From positions 860,483 to 924,482 of the forward strand of contig JAHHHN010000001.1 in NCBI GenBank assembly GCA_019359325.1: a stretch of 64,000 nucleotides of DNA. The letters run 5' to 3'. Made by a program: the position numbers and the translations under genes. Below are positions 9,280-18,966 of the stretch, in pieces. This stretch comes from Mojavia pulchra JT2-VF2. Lineage in GTDB: Bacteria; Cyanobacteriota; Cyanobacteriia; Cyanobacteriales; Nostocaceae. Position 1 is the first letter of the stretch. Each line of letters opens with the position of its first letter. Under the pieces are notes generated by a model. That model was not told the DNA's origin. It did not search any database and saw only the letters and a program-made list of their open reading frames with translations.

Positions 9280-10545
9280 ATGAATAAAGGCAATAACTTT
9301 ATTAAATCTAATTTGTTTTTCCCTTTAGCAATGTGGCTGTTTAGTAGACTTTTAATAGTCATTGCTATGTTATTAATTGCCCCATTACTGCCAACTCCAT
9401 CAACTGGTGTTGCAGCTACCTTTAGTTGGGACGTTTTCTCTGCATGGGATAGTGTTTGGTATGAAAAAATTGTAACTGCTGGATACGATTTTTCTAGTGA
9501 AGTTAAAGAAATTCACACAGTTGCTTTTTTCCCTTTATTTCCGTTATTAAGCCGTCTATTTATGACCGTCGGCTTGCCATTTGAAGTAGCAAGCACATTA
9601 GTAAATAATTTGGCATTTTTAGCTGCCTTGATAATGCTTTATTGTTGGGTAAAGGAACTTTATGGTATCAATATAGCGCGGTGGGTAACAGCTACTTTAG
9701 CATGGTGCCCCTATTCCCTTTATGGAACCGTAATTTACACTGAAGGTTTGTTCTTATTGTGTACTACAGCTGCCTTAAAAGCCTTCGATAAAAAACAATA
9801 TATCTGGACAGCCTTCTGGGGAGTATTATCTACAGCAACGCGAGTACCTGGAGTAGCACTTATACCAGCTTTTCTATTTGTATCTTGGAAAGAGAGTAGA
9901 GGCATAAAGTCCTACATTACTAGTTTAACCGTTGGCTTGGGCATATTCCTCTACAGTATGTATTGCCAAATTAAATTTGGTGACGCTTTGGCTTTCATTC
10001 ATGCACAAAAAGCATGGCGTGGTGATGCAACAGGTTTTGCTTGGGGGGGTTGGTGGAAAATGCTGATGCAAATTACAGTGGGTTTCACAAATTGGAAGTA
10101 TGGCTATATTAAAGATCCTTGGCATCCATTATTATTTATAATTATTATCACAAGTGGCGTTTTATTATGGCGATTTCGCTTGCATTTAGGTAAGATTCAA
10201 TTCCGCAATGGATTATATGTTTTATGTTTATTGATGTGGTTATTAACGGGTGATGAATTATTTATAATTGTGCTAGTTTTTGGTGGCATTTATTTACTTT
10301 GGTTTTCACGGGCTAAAATACCCCTTGTTACCCTTATCTATGGATTTTCTTCCTTGGCATTAATTTTGAACACTGGGATTACAGCTTCCGCTGAACGCTA
10401 CGCTTACGGTATTATATCGCTGTCAATTGCATTCGGGTTGTTACTTGCTCGTTATCCTCGTTGGGGATACCCAGTGATTTGCTTTTTTGCTATTCTGTTA
10501 GGGCATTTTTCTGTACGATTTGCCCGCGACCTCTGGGTCGCTTAA
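9280..10545 (+). CDS. PIG-V/GPI-mannosyltransferase-like GT-C membrane glycosyltransferase (copy 2)
   Basis: 421 residues, clearly a paralogue of the 6089-7396 product. Shared blocks include AWDSVWYEKIVTAGY (first loop Asp), FFPLFPLLSRL, WCPYSLYGTVIYTEGLF and AFDKKQYIWTAFWGVLSTATR, at well over half identity by eye. The internal region after about residue 255 is shorter than in copy 1. Expected role is transfer of a sugar from a polyprenyl-phosphate donor on the outer side of the membrane. Tandem duplication with retention of both copies suggests that the enzymes act on successive positions or different acceptors; this is inference. It is convergent with the GT39 gene that ends at 10609. Confidence 0.8.
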   Translation: MNKGNNFIKSNLFFPLAMWLFSRLLIVIAMLLIAPLLPTPSTGVAATFSWDVFSAWDSVWYEKIVTAGYDFSSEVKEIHTVAFFPLFPLLSRLFMTVGLPFEVASTLVNNLAFLAALIMLYCWVKELYGINIARWVTATLAWCPYSLYGTVIYTEGLFLLCTTAALKAFDKKQYIWTAFWGVLSTATRVPGVALIPAFLFVSWKESRGIKSYITSLTVGLGIFLYSMYCQIKFGDALAFIHAQKAWRGDATGFAWGGWWKMLMQITVGFTNWKYGYIKDPWHPLLFIIIITSGVLLWRFRLHLGKIQFRNGLYVLCLLMWLLTGDELFIIVLVFGGIYLLWFSRAKIPLVTLIYGFSSLALILNTGITASAERYAYGIISLSIAFGLLLARYPRWGYPVICFFAILLGHFSVRFARDLWVA

Positions 10546-10608
10546 AGTACTAATTAAATGCACATAATATAATTCTTCATCCAGTAGCATTATCAAGATT
10601 CAATAAAT

Positions 10609-12156
10609 CTAAAAATTAGAATTAATTGATGGCAAAATCAACGTAAATCCTTGACTTTTTCCTAAAATTTTACTATCATTTAAATTTATTTTATCCATAG
10701 TATCTTTGTCTAATAGCAAATAAGATTTATTAAACAAGATTTGTTGTAAAACTGGTACAGTTGCAGCAGTAACCTTACAATCACTATAAAAATCTAAGCT
10801 AGGGCGGCCATAAGCAAAAGAAGTATAAATTTGTGTTCCTACTGGCACGTTTGCCCGAATTAATGCTGCGACTGGCTTCACTGGAAAAGCTTCATTTAAT
10901 TCCCAAACCCAAGACTGGGAACTCATCAACAATGCTAAAACTAAGTACATTCCAGAAAATAAAACTGGAATAAAATTGCGATCACGCTTTTTAATCAGCC
11001 ATGCTGCCATACCCATAGTTATGGCTAGCACAATGCCCATGATAATTAACACAGGCTGAGGATCAGCAATAATAAAATAAACACAACCTGCCAAACTAAT
11101 GATAGCTATCAAAGCTAGAAATGTAGCCCAAAGTTTGACCTTAAACTTCCGTTCCTGCCAAATGTAGCTTAAGTTAACACCAATTGCTAAAGCTAAAAAT
11201 GGATAGATAGGCATCACATACCAAGGAAGTTTTGTTTTCATCAAAGAAATTGTTAATAAATAAACAATTGTACTGATGAGAATTAAACAACCCCAAGCAG
11301 TATGACGTTGTTTCCAGCTTAAATATAAGCCTCCTGGTAAAAACAATAGCCAGGGAAAAGCATATTTGAGTAACTCAATTATATAGTACCAAGGTGGCCC
11401 ACTATTACCTTCAACCGCTTGCCCTAGACGATCAAAGGCTTGGGCTTGAAAATGTACTTGTAAGAAATCGTTGCCATAATGCTGCCATTGTGACACATAC
11501 CAAGCAATAGCAGGAGCATTACCTAACAGCATTCCCAGCCATAAATATGGATTTTTCAATAATATTATTTGTCTATTTGCAAGCAGAAATAACCCAACTA
11601 TTCCTCCCAGTACGACCACTAACATACCTTTAGTTAAGGTAATTAGTCCCAAACAAAAGCCTACACCAAGAGCATATTTTTTATCATGACGAGCTTTCAG
11701 CAGGCAAAATAATAATAATAGAAAAAAAGAAATAGTCATACCATCTAACATTGCTAGCCTGCCATGACGTACCACAGGCAACATTGTCAAGTACACCAAA
11801 GCAGCAAACAAAGCTGGTAGATTTTCTGTAAAAACTAAACGCCCAACCAAATAAAGTAAAGGCACTCCTAAAGCCGTTAACACTGCACCAGGAAACCTTG
11901 TGGTAAATTCTTGCACTCCGCCCAGTTGGTAGCACAACGCAATTAGCCATTGCATCAAAGGTGGTTTTAATAAAAAAGGCTCTCCCTGAAGGGTAGGATA
12001 CAGCCAGTTACCAGTACGATATATTTCTCTGGCAACGATAGCATAAGTTCCTTCATCCCAGTCTCGTAAGGGTAAATTACCCAAAAATATAAGCAACAAA
12101 ACTAGAGATGCTAGCAACAAACCCAATAACCATTCTTTTTCTTTGAATGGATGCAT
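10609..12156 (-). CDS. ArnT-like GT39 family glycosyltransferase (polyprenyl-phosphate sugar dependent)
   Basis: 515 residues. It begins with one membrane helix and then LRDWDEGTYAIVAREI, where Asp34-Glu35 matches the catalytic acidic pair of ArnT and protein O-mannosyltransferases, and continues with FLLKPPLMQWLIALCYQLGG, the second ArnT-type block. About twelve transmembrane helices follow, then a soluble C-terminus (from about residue 420) with a YGRPSLDFYSDCK-like segment. ArnT relatives move 4-amino-arabinose, mannose or glucose from undecaprenyl phosphate to lipid A or other acceptors. The GT2 synthase and the ArnE-like flippase at 14.9-16.3 kb are the logical suppliers of such a donor. 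Sugar identity is unknown. Confidence 0.85.
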   Translation of the reverse strand: MHPFKEKEWLLGLLLASLVLLLIFLGNLPLRDWDEGTYAIVAREIYRTGNWLYPTLQGEPFLLKPPLMQWLIALCYQLGGVQEFTTRFPGAVLTALGVPLLYLVGRLVFTENLPALFAALVYLTMLPVVRHGRLAMLDGMTISFFLLLLFCLLKARHDKKYALGVGFCLGLITLTKGMLVVVLGGIVGLFLLANRQIILLKNPYLWLGMLLGNAPAIAWYVSQWQHYGNDFLQVHFQAQAFDRLGQAVEGNSGPPWYYIIELLKYAFPWLLFLPGGLYLSWKQRHTAWGCLILISTIVYLLTISLMKTKLPWYVMPIYPFLALAIGVNLSYIWQERKFKVKLWATFLALIAIISLAGCVYFIIADPQPVLIIMGIVLAITMGMAAWLIKKRDRNFIPVLFSGMYLVLALLMSSQSWVWELNEAFPVKPVAALIRANVPVGTQIYTSFAYGRPSLDFYSDCKVTAATVPVLQQILFNKSYLLLDKDTMDKINLNDSKILGKSQGFTLILPSINSNF

Positions 12157-12338
12157 ATTTTAAATCCAAATAATCTTTTATTAACAAGTTGAGCAGCAGC
12201 TATAAATCTATATATATTTATAGCTGTGTGTTTTTGATTATAAATGGATACGGTTATGGTATATAGCAGTAATCAATGTGACTTTATATCAAAATATTAG
12301 CTTTCACTGCTCTTCATCTAATATTAATTACTCATATT

Positions 12339-14777
12339 TTAGAAATGAATTATTGGTAAAAATTTCATGATGTTTGTTATGGTTTTTAAAGTTTTTAATT
12401 CTGGTATATCTGGGTTCAGTCGTTCTGCGATCGCCAATCTTTGTGCAGCTTGTGTAGGTTGAAAATTATACAAATAAATAAAAGCTAAGTAAAGCCATGC
12501 ATAAGGATTCTGAGCATCATATTTAGTTATTTCTGTTAAATTTTGGATTAGTTCTGGAACTTGACGCTGTAAAAGTTGTGACAAAGCTAGAGTGTAACGC
12601 CAGTTGAGGTTATTTGGTTCGTTTTTTAAGTGATAATTACCTGCCAATTCAATTTGTTTTAAATAATCTTGAGTAGGGTCATATTGATTAAAATTATCTA
12701 TCTGCACAAATATATTATCTAATTTACCTTGTTGGAACTCAAGCGCTAATTGTGACATTCGGGAAACTAAGTCTAGCGATGGGGATTTATCTACTTTCCC
12801 TTTATCTGTTACAGTCACAGTAATATTTGGAATATTTAAAGGTGTAACTTTGTAGTTTCTTCTATTTAAATATAGTGCTGATAATTGATATTTTCCTAAT
12901 GGTAGTGATTTGGGAACAAATGTGGCGATCGCTTCCGTTACCCGAAAACTTCTTTCTGGATGACATTTCATACCACAGTATAAATTACCCAAAGCGATCG
13001 CATGATCGTGATACCAGGATGATTCTTGATTTTGCCATTTTAATAGTAATAGTCCATTTTGCAAATCATCCCATGAACCTGTTATTTGATAAGTAACGGA
13101 GTTATTTTTATTTAATACTACTTGGTTGGAAATCACTATTTTTTCTAAAGTGATTTGAGAAGGATTAATACTCAAATTTTCTATAAAGATATCAGGATTA
13201 TTTCGATGATATAATCGCAGTTTATCACCATTAGGTAATACCCATTCATCTTGTAATTTTAAGTCAGGAGAAGATTCCACCATAGATTTTAATTTCCGTT
13301 TAGTTTCTCCCCTTTCTCCTGGTTCATCTGGTTCATTATCTCTGGTAACATACCAAGAAAAATACTGTAAGTCTTGCTCCACTTGAGATAATTTTGTAGT
13401 TAATTTTCTACCATATACGCGAAAATCGGCCAATGTCCCAAAATAATCTAAAGTAAACTCATTAACTTCAGGTGTAGAAACTGGAATTACCCCTAAAGTT
13501 GACCTTAAATATGGGTCTGTTTGGGTAATTTTATCTATCAATTGAGCAAGAGGGTATTTTTTAGCTTCATCATTAGGTAAATGTTGACCTCCCCAGGCTT
13601 GAATTAGCGGTAAAGGAAACAAATTATTTAATAAAACTATGCCACTTATTATCAAAGTTCCTATTCTTAGTTTATCAAAAAATATATTTTTAACTAAATT
13701 AAAAAATACAGCGAATATTAGACTAATTACCGGAAAAATCGGCAGAATAAATCTAATATCTTTATTTGTGCCAAGAGAACAAATTATATAGCTACTTACC
13801 AGAAAAATTAATAACCAATTCATAGCCGAATTATTCAAATTGGCTTTAAGTAAATCATTAGTAAATTTGTGTTTAATAAAGTAAACTAATAAAATGCCGA
13901 TGCTCACACATAATATTGGTAAACCAACAGTTTCTGGTATCATTTGTGGATAAAATAACCATCCAGCAATAGTTGTGGGAGCAGGATCGCCTTCTACTTT
14001 TCCAACTTGGTTAGCGCTTAATGCTGATGTAATAATTGTTAACCAATTTAAACCATACCAAAAACTACAAATTAACCAAGCTAAAACCAAAGATAAGCAT
14101 GTTTGAATTAGCTTTATAAATTTCCGTTTCCTGATAAAGCTAATTAATGTATAAATACTTGGAACTAAAATAAAAATAAAACCTGTAGGTTTAGCCAACA
14201 TGATTAACCCTATCCCTAATCCTAAGATGAGGGTTAATCCCCATGATAAAAATTTAGTATAACTATCTTTCCAAATTGTTAAAATTGTGAAAGTTAGTAT
14301 AACAAGTGCTGTTAAACCATAATCTAATAAATAATCTGTCCGCATCATTCCCAATATGGGAAATAACAGACAAAATGTGCTGGCAGTTAAGCTAATTTTT
14401 CTGTTATTAAATAAATAATTACTTAACTCATATACTGATACTATAATTATTGCAGTATATAGTAAATTAACCAGGCTCGCCTGATCGTAGCCTCTGCCAA
14501 ATAGTAACAAAAACGGTACAGTACAAATATATACAAAAGGAGCGCGATAGCTAGGAGTTAATTGCCAGAGAGATAACCACCACTCACCTGAAAATATATT
14601 AAAATTTTGAAAAATTCTATAATGATGTAATGCTGTTGTTAAATGTGCGCTTTGATCATAGGATGGAATTGATTCATCCAAGAAAAACCACATTCTATCT
14701 ATAGCTAATCCTAATAACCAAATTATTATCAATATGATATAATCTTTTTGAATTTTAGGCTGAGTAGAGAAATTCAT
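12339..14777 (-). CDS. Large GT39-like membrane glycosyltransferase with C-terminal soluble beta and TPR-like region
   Basis: 812 residues, larger than usual for this group. Residues 10-400 form a GT-C membrane domain: first loop FFLDESIPSYDQSAHL has Asp34-Glu35 and Asp41, followed by about ten hydrophobic helices and SAFGP-less loops. Residues about 400-500 are soluble and include a short acidic, Pro/Gly insertion (DNEPDEPGERGETK) that looks like a decayed intergenic repeat read as protein. Residues about 500-660 look like a beta-sandwich. The end (about 680-800) has helical repeats with a TPR flavour (NPYAWLYLAFIYLYNFQPTQAA). It is on the same strand as the ArnT-like gene, 182 bp upstream of it. 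Function beyond membrane sugar transfer is not assignable. Confidence 0.75.
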   Translation of the reverse strand: MNFSTQPKIQKDYIILIIIWLLGLAIDRMWFFLDESIPSYDQSAHLTTALHHYRIFQNFNIFSGEWWLSLWQLTPSYRAPFVYICTVPFLLLFGRGYDQASLVNLLYTAIIIVSVYELSNYLFNNRKISLTASTFCLLFPILGMMRTDYLLDYGLTALVILTFTILTIWKDSYTKFLSWGLTLILGLGIGLIMLAKPTGFIFILVPSIYTLISFIRKRKFIKLIQTCLSLVLAWLICSFWYGLNWLTIITSALSANQVGKVEGDPAPTTIAGWLFYPQMIPETVGLPILCVSIGILLVYFIKHKFTNDLLKANLNNSAMNWLLIFLVSSYIICSLGTNKDIRFILPIFPVISLIFAVFFNLVKNIFFDKLRIGTLIISGIVLLNNLFPLPLIQAWGGQHLPNDEAKKYPLAQLIDKITQTDPYLRSTLGVIPVSTPEVNEFTLDYFGTLADFRVYGRKLTTKLSQVEQDLQYFSWYVTRDNEPDEPGERGETKRKLKSMVESSPDLKLQDEWVLPNGDKLRLYHRNNPDIFIENLSINPSQITLEKIVISNQVVLNKNNSVTYQITGSWDDLQNGLLLLKWQNQESSWYHDHAIALGNLYCGMKCHPERSFRVTEAIATFVPKSLPLGKYQLSALYLNRRNYKVTPLNIPNITVTVTDKGKVDKSPSLDLVSRMSQLALEFQQGKLDNIFVQIDNFNQYDPTQDYLKQIELAGNYHLKNEPNNLNWRYTLALSQLLQRQVPELIQNLTEITKYDAQNPYAWLYLAFIYLYNFQPTQAAQRLAIAERLNPDIPELKTLKTITNIMKFLPIIHF

Positions 14778-14918
14778 ACTTATTTATTATTAAATAAAAT
14801 TTGAACACAACTTTAACATTCGCTACAGACAATATATAGTTAAATATTATTTTTTTACTTGATATTGTGTGTAAAAAATTAAAATTTTTAATAATTTTTT
14901 GCTAAATAAACAATAACA

Positions 14919-15872
14919 GTGAATCAGCCCATCTACTCTCTAGTCATTCCCATTTATAACGAAGAAGAAAATATTTCTGAAATGTATCGTCGTCTGAGTC
15001 ATGTAATGGAAAAGCTAGACGGGGAAGTTGAAATAATTTTAATTGATGATGGTAGTCGTGATCGGTCTTTAAACATGATACGCGAACTTCATCAACGCGA
15101 TCGCCGAGTGCGTTATCTCAGTTTTGCTCGGAACTTTGGGCATCAAATTGCAGTCACAGCAGGACTGAACTTTGTCCAAGGTAAAGCAGCCATCGTTATG
15201 GATGCTGATTTACAAGATCCTCCAGAGCTAATCTTTAGCATGATTGAACAATGGCAACAAGGTTACCAAGTAGTTTACGCTAAACGTTTATCTCGCAAAA
15301 AAGAAAGCTGGCTAAAACGATTTACTGCCTATTGTTTTTATCGTATTCTTCAAATACTAGCTAATGTAGATATCCCTGCTGATACTGGAGATTTCTGCTT
15401 AATGGATCGACAGGTAGTGGATATTCTTAATGCTATGCCTGAGCGCAACCGTTATATTCGCGGTTTACGCGCTTGGGTTGGGTTTCGCCAAACTTCTGTA
15501 TATTTTGAACGAGAGCCTCGTTTTGCTGGAGAAGTTAAGTATACTTTTCGTAAGTCTTGGGCATTAGCAATCGATGGCATTATTTCATTTTCCAGAATTC
15601 CCTTAAAGCTGGCTACTTTCGTAGGATTACTCTCATCTGGGATAGCCTTATTAATGATATTGCTAGTGCTGTATTGGCGCTTATTTGACCCAGTTTCTCC
15701 CCTAATTGGCTTTACTTTGATTACGATTGCTATGTTTTTTATGGGTTCTGTTCAATTAATTTGTATTGGTATTTTAGGCGAGTATATTGGCCGGATATAT
15801 GAAGAGGTTAAAGGCCGCCCTATTTATACTTTAAAAGAAACTGGAGGTTTTGTTAATAAAACAGAAATTTAA
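14919..15872 (+). CDS. GT2 polyprenyl-phosphate glycosyltransferase, GtrB/ArnC/DPM1-like
   Basis: 317 residues from GTG 14919. N-terminal GT-A domain: [23 protein letters not shown] and the DxD-type [11 protein letters not shown] (Asp95, Asp97) are the classical dolichyl/undecaprenyl-phosphate sugar transferase motifs. Two transmembrane helices follow (about residues 230-255 and 265-290) with the family end [17 protein letters not shown]. The enzyme charges undecaprenyl phosphate with a sugar from a nucleotide sugar on the cytoplasmic face. The neighbouring 122-residue protein looks like the matching flippase, and the GT-C enzymes nearby would use the flipped donor. The sugar could be glucose, mannose or an amino-arabinose analogue; the sequence does not decide. 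Confidence 0.9.
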   Translation: MNQPIYSLVIPIYNEEENISEMYRRLSHVMEKLDGEVEIILIDDGSRDRSLNMIRELHQRDRRVRYLSFARNFGHQIAVTAGLNFVQGKAAIVMDADLQDPPELIFSMIEQWQQGYQVVYAKRLSRKKESWLKRFTAYCFYRILQILANVDIPADTGDFCLMDRQVVDILNAMPERNRYIRGLRAWVGFRQTSVYFEREPRFAGEVKYTFRKSWALAIDGIISFSRIPLKLATFVGLLSSGIALLMILLVLYWRLFDPVSPLIGFTLITIAMFFMGSVQLICIGILGEYIGRIYEEVKGRPIYTLKETGGFVNKTEI

Positions 15873-15974
15873 CCTAAATCAACCCTCTATTTGACGTAGT
15901 AAATTTTGATGCTATTGGATAATTTTTAATTAATTTAAATTGTCAATTTTCAGCTATAAAATTAGGAAATTTCT

Positions 15975-16343
15975 GTGACCCCACAAGAATTTGGTTTACT
16001 GCTGATGTCAGTTCTCATAAGTGTCGCAGGGCAGTTTTTTTTAAAAATAGGTGCTATTAAGTTAGGCAGAGTTCATGCAGGGAATGTTGTTAATCATATT
16101 CTTAGCATCGTGACAACGCCTGAACTTTTAGTTGGGTTAGCCTGTTATGCTCTGGGTGCTGTAGCCTATATCCTACTTCTAACTAGAGTCAAGCTGAGTG
16201 TTGCTGGCCCATCTGTATCGATAGGTTATATTTTCTCAGTTTTAATAGGTTGCTTTATCTTGAAGGAATCTATTCCTTTGATACGCCTGCTAGGTTTAAG
16301 CTTCATCGTGCTGGGAGTAATCTTAGTTGTCTGGCAAAAATAA
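15975..16343 (+). CDS. ArnE/ArnF-like four-helix flippase subunit (small DMT superfamily)
   Basis: 122 residues from GTG 15975. It has four hydrophobic helices (about 5-25, 45-68, 75-95 and 100-120), ending LLGLSFIVLGVILVVWQK, with the small-DMT signature GYIFSVLIGCFILKE. This is the architecture of ArnE/ArnF, which flip 4-amino-arabinose-phosphoundecaprenol, and of small multidrug resistance proteins. Position 100 bp after the GT2 synthase argues for the flippase role. ArnE and ArnF work as a pair; only one subunit is visible here, so it either forms a homodimer or has a partner elsewhere. Confidence 0.8.
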   Translation: MTPQEFGLLLMSVLISVAGQFFLKIGAIKLGRVHAGNVVNHILSIVTTPELLVGLACYALGAVAYILLLTRVKLSVAGPSVSIGYIFSVLIGCFILKESIPLIRLLGLSFIVLGVILVVWQK

Positions 16344-17729
16344 ATTCAAATTACATCTGCAAGTTTGATACACTAGACAGCCATCATATCAGTTTTCAAA
16401 CTTGAAAAGAAAGTTAGCTGCGCTTTGTTTAACCCAAAAAGTAATTTAATGTTGGGTTTCGATCCTCAAACCCACTTGCTACCCTGCGCTAATAGTTACT
16501 CTTCTTTTGTCAAAAGCGCTATGCGTAGCCTGCTTAACCGTAGGGGTACGAGTTATACTCTTGATGTATTAGTATATTTTTTTACTATGTTTTGAGTGAT
16601 CGCCCTCTTCGTGAGCCAGTCTATAAATAGATTAATGCTTCGCTATTTGTTTTTACAAGATTAAATAAGCTTACACATCAAATCTATAACTGGTATTTTA
16701 ATTCAGCTAGTTTACTTAAAACAAGCTTAAAATATTGTATTAAAAGCAACCATGTATTTTATCAGCCTTCAAGGTTATTATATTCATATTTATGATATAA
16801 TACTACGCGTCTAGTACATATAACTTAGTAAAACAAGGTAATAACTAGAAACTATACTATAAATTCAGTATTAAATTTGACCTTATTTATGAAAAATTCA
16901 GTATAATTGGGATTAAATCTTAGCCAAATAAAGCCATTTATCATCAAGCTTAACTTATAGATACTTAATAGCTGACGTATCAGCCCCAAAATTAAAAGTC
17001 AGATAACAATAACATTCTTATCTGAGAATTAATAAAGCGTATCTACGTTAACGACTAAGTTATCTTTAGCAATGAGAAACTATATTCTATTGATTGTAGT
17101 CTCTTTACTTTATAAAAGGTAAAAAGATGCATCAATCAATTGTAAATTTAAGTTTTTCTTAAAAAGAAAGAAATGGCTATGGATTGTACAATATATCTTG
17201 TCAATGATAAAACTGAATAATTAGTTTGATTATTTTAAAGTAGATCCTGCGCCTCTAAACCAAATAATTAACTAGCCTACCTGTTAAATAAAAGTACAAA
17301 ACCTAGAAGACTATGTACTAAGGGCTAAACATTTTCCCAATCAATCCATTGATGAGGGGAAACACAAATAAGCCAAGCCAGTACTACTAATAAAGGAATT
17401 TTTATAGATCCAGCAACTAAACTGATAGTTTTGTTTTCTATATCAATTTATTCATAGGTATAATTGCTAGCTTTAACCTTAGTAGGTGTGATAGTTGATA
17501 TTAAATGTTAGCAAATATTTGATAGGTAGCAGTCCTCTTCAAGCTAGATAATCTAGGCTTCATTTTAATTTTGTAGTCTATATGCTTGATTTCTAAATTT
17601 CTGTTAATCTTGATTCAAATTTTCAGGATTACTAGAAAGTAACTGAATATCTAAGTATATAAAGAAAATGTGCTATAACGTACCGTCAGATATTTAACTG
17701 ATGGTTCGACCCTTGAAGGAGCTATTTTA
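16344..17729. other. 1.4-kb gene-free AT-rich region
   Basis: No frame with family resemblance and no tRNA-like fold. The first 200 bp hold decayed dispersed repeats, including TGGGTTTCGATCCTCAAACCCA (about 16452-16474, arms TGGGTTT/AAACCCA) and AAGCGCTATGCGTAGCCTGC (about 16513). The remainder is very AT-rich with no clear structure. The end carries the ribosome-binding site of the deacetylase gene (GAAGGAG, 17714-17720). It could hide a small RNA, but I cannot support one. Confidence 0.5.
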
Positions 17730-18638
17730 GTGGAAAGCAATAAGTCGTTTTTTTGGACGCAAGGAATATTAGTTGCGCTAGTTGCCTTAGTTGGTAGTTT
17801 TAGTCTTGGTTTAATGATGCTTGTCAAACCAAATGTTTCTGAAGCTCAAAGCCAACCAAGCATAAATGAGAACATCATCGTCGCTAAAGCAGGAACTAGG
17901 CAGCGTATTGAGGGATTAAAAGCAACGATGCTTACAAGTTGGCAGCAACAAGCAAAAGCTAAGGGCTTTGCTTATGCTTTACCACCACGTTTTTTAGGAG
18001 CAACCATTCAATCAGCAAAATTAAGTAACACTCAAAAAGTAATTGCTCTCACCTTTGATGATGGCCCCTGGCCGGAAACCACTGCACAAGTATTAAATAT
18101 TCTCAAACAAAATGAGATTAAAGCCACATTCTTTGTCGTGGGGCAAAATGTGAAGAATTATCCAGATCTAGTAAAGCGGGTGGTTGCTGAAGGGCACACC
18201 ATTGCTAACCATACTTGGCATCACTGGTATCATTTTATGAATCCACAAACATCTGCTTATGAAATTGATCAAACAACAAATTTAATTTTTCAACTTACAG
18301 GCGTAAAAACAAATTTGTTTCGGCCACCAGGAGGAATGATGCATAACGGTTTAGCAGCTTACGCTAGAAATAGCAAGTACGCTATCGTCATGTGGTCGTC
18401 CGACTCTGTGGACTACTCGCTTCCTAGTGTGCCACGCTTGATCAATAATGTGTTCAGGCAAGCAAAACCGGGTGGTATTGTGCTAATGCACGATGGTGGT
18501 GGTAATCGTTCCCAAACTGTGCAAGCTTTACCAACAATTATTGCTAACTTTCGGAAGCAGGGCTATAGCTTTGTTACTATTCCAGAACTTTTAGAAATAG
18601 AAGATAAAGAGCAACAGTTAATTGCAAATAAAAAGTAA
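17730..18638 (+). CDS. Polysaccharide deacetylase, NodB/CE4 family, membrane-anchored
   Basis: 302 residues from GTG 17730, with GAAGGAG nine bases upstream. An N-terminal signal anchor (about residues 8-32) exports it. The NodB domain (about 103-290) has all five CE4 motifs: TFDDGP (Asp110 base, Asp111 metal), HTWHH with His161 and His165 as metal ligands, FRPPGG, a DSVDYS segment and LMHDGGG with the final catalytic His. It should remove N-acetyl groups from peptidoglycan or another envelope polysaccharide. Its place next to the sugar-transfer island fits envelope modification, but the 1.4-kb gap makes it an independent transcription unit. Confidence 0.9.
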   Translation: MESNKSFFWTQGILVALVALVGSFSLGLMMLVKPNVSEAQSQPSINENIIVAKAGTRQRIEGLKATMLTSWQQQAKAKGFAYALPPRFLGATIQSAKLSNTQKVIALTFDDGPWPETTAQVLNILKQNEIKATFFVVGQNVKNYPDLVKRVVAEGHTIANHTWHHWYHFMNPQTSAYEIDQTTNLIFQLTGVKTNLFRPPGGMMHNGLAAYARNSKYAIVMWSSDSVDYSLPSVPRLINNVFRQAKPGGIVLMHDGGGNRSQTVQALPTIIANFRKQGYSFVTIPELLEIEDKEQQLIANKK

Positions 18639-18846
18639 TATTTAATTACTAATAACTGCTATCAAGTTAATAGGTAAAAAAATTAAAAATTACTCATGAA
18701 GTTATGATTTGTAATTTAGAGCATAGTGTATTAGATACTACGCTTTAAATATATACATATTTTCGTTAAGCTTTCTCAGCCTTCAATTAATCGTTAGACT
18801 TCTTGCATAAGTCTATTTTTTGTATATCGAACCACCGATAAATACA

Positions 18847-18884
18847 CACAGATGCACACAGATAAATATCGGTGTGCATCTGTG
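18847..18884. repeat. 13-bp perfect inverted repeat between convergent genes
   Basis: CACAGATGCACAC (18847-18859), 12-nt loop, GTGTGCATCTGTG (18872-18884), framed by degenerate GACTTCTTGCATAAGTCT-like and CGCAATAAGTCT-like sequence near 18799 and 18915. This is a dispersed-repeat type; here it lies between the ends of the deacetylase and glutamate synthase genes and may double as a bidirectional transcript end. It is the only notable content of the 328-bp gap. Confidence 0.6.
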
Positions 18885-18966
18885 GTTCATTTCTTTTGAT
18901 TTTTTCAGATTTTCGCAATAAGTCTAATAGCCATAAACTAAGTGAAGCATGGCTAATGACTAATAA

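Noticed and set aside
14919..16343. Assigning the GT2-flippase pair as arnC-arnE for aminoarabinose
   Set aside because: Other Arn enzymes (ArnA, ArnB, ArnD) are not in the window; the sugar is undetermined.
17700..17720. GGTTCGACCC-like T-loop of a tRNA
   Set aside because: No matching acceptor, D-arm or anticodon stem around it; it is just upstream of the deacetylase ribosome-binding site.
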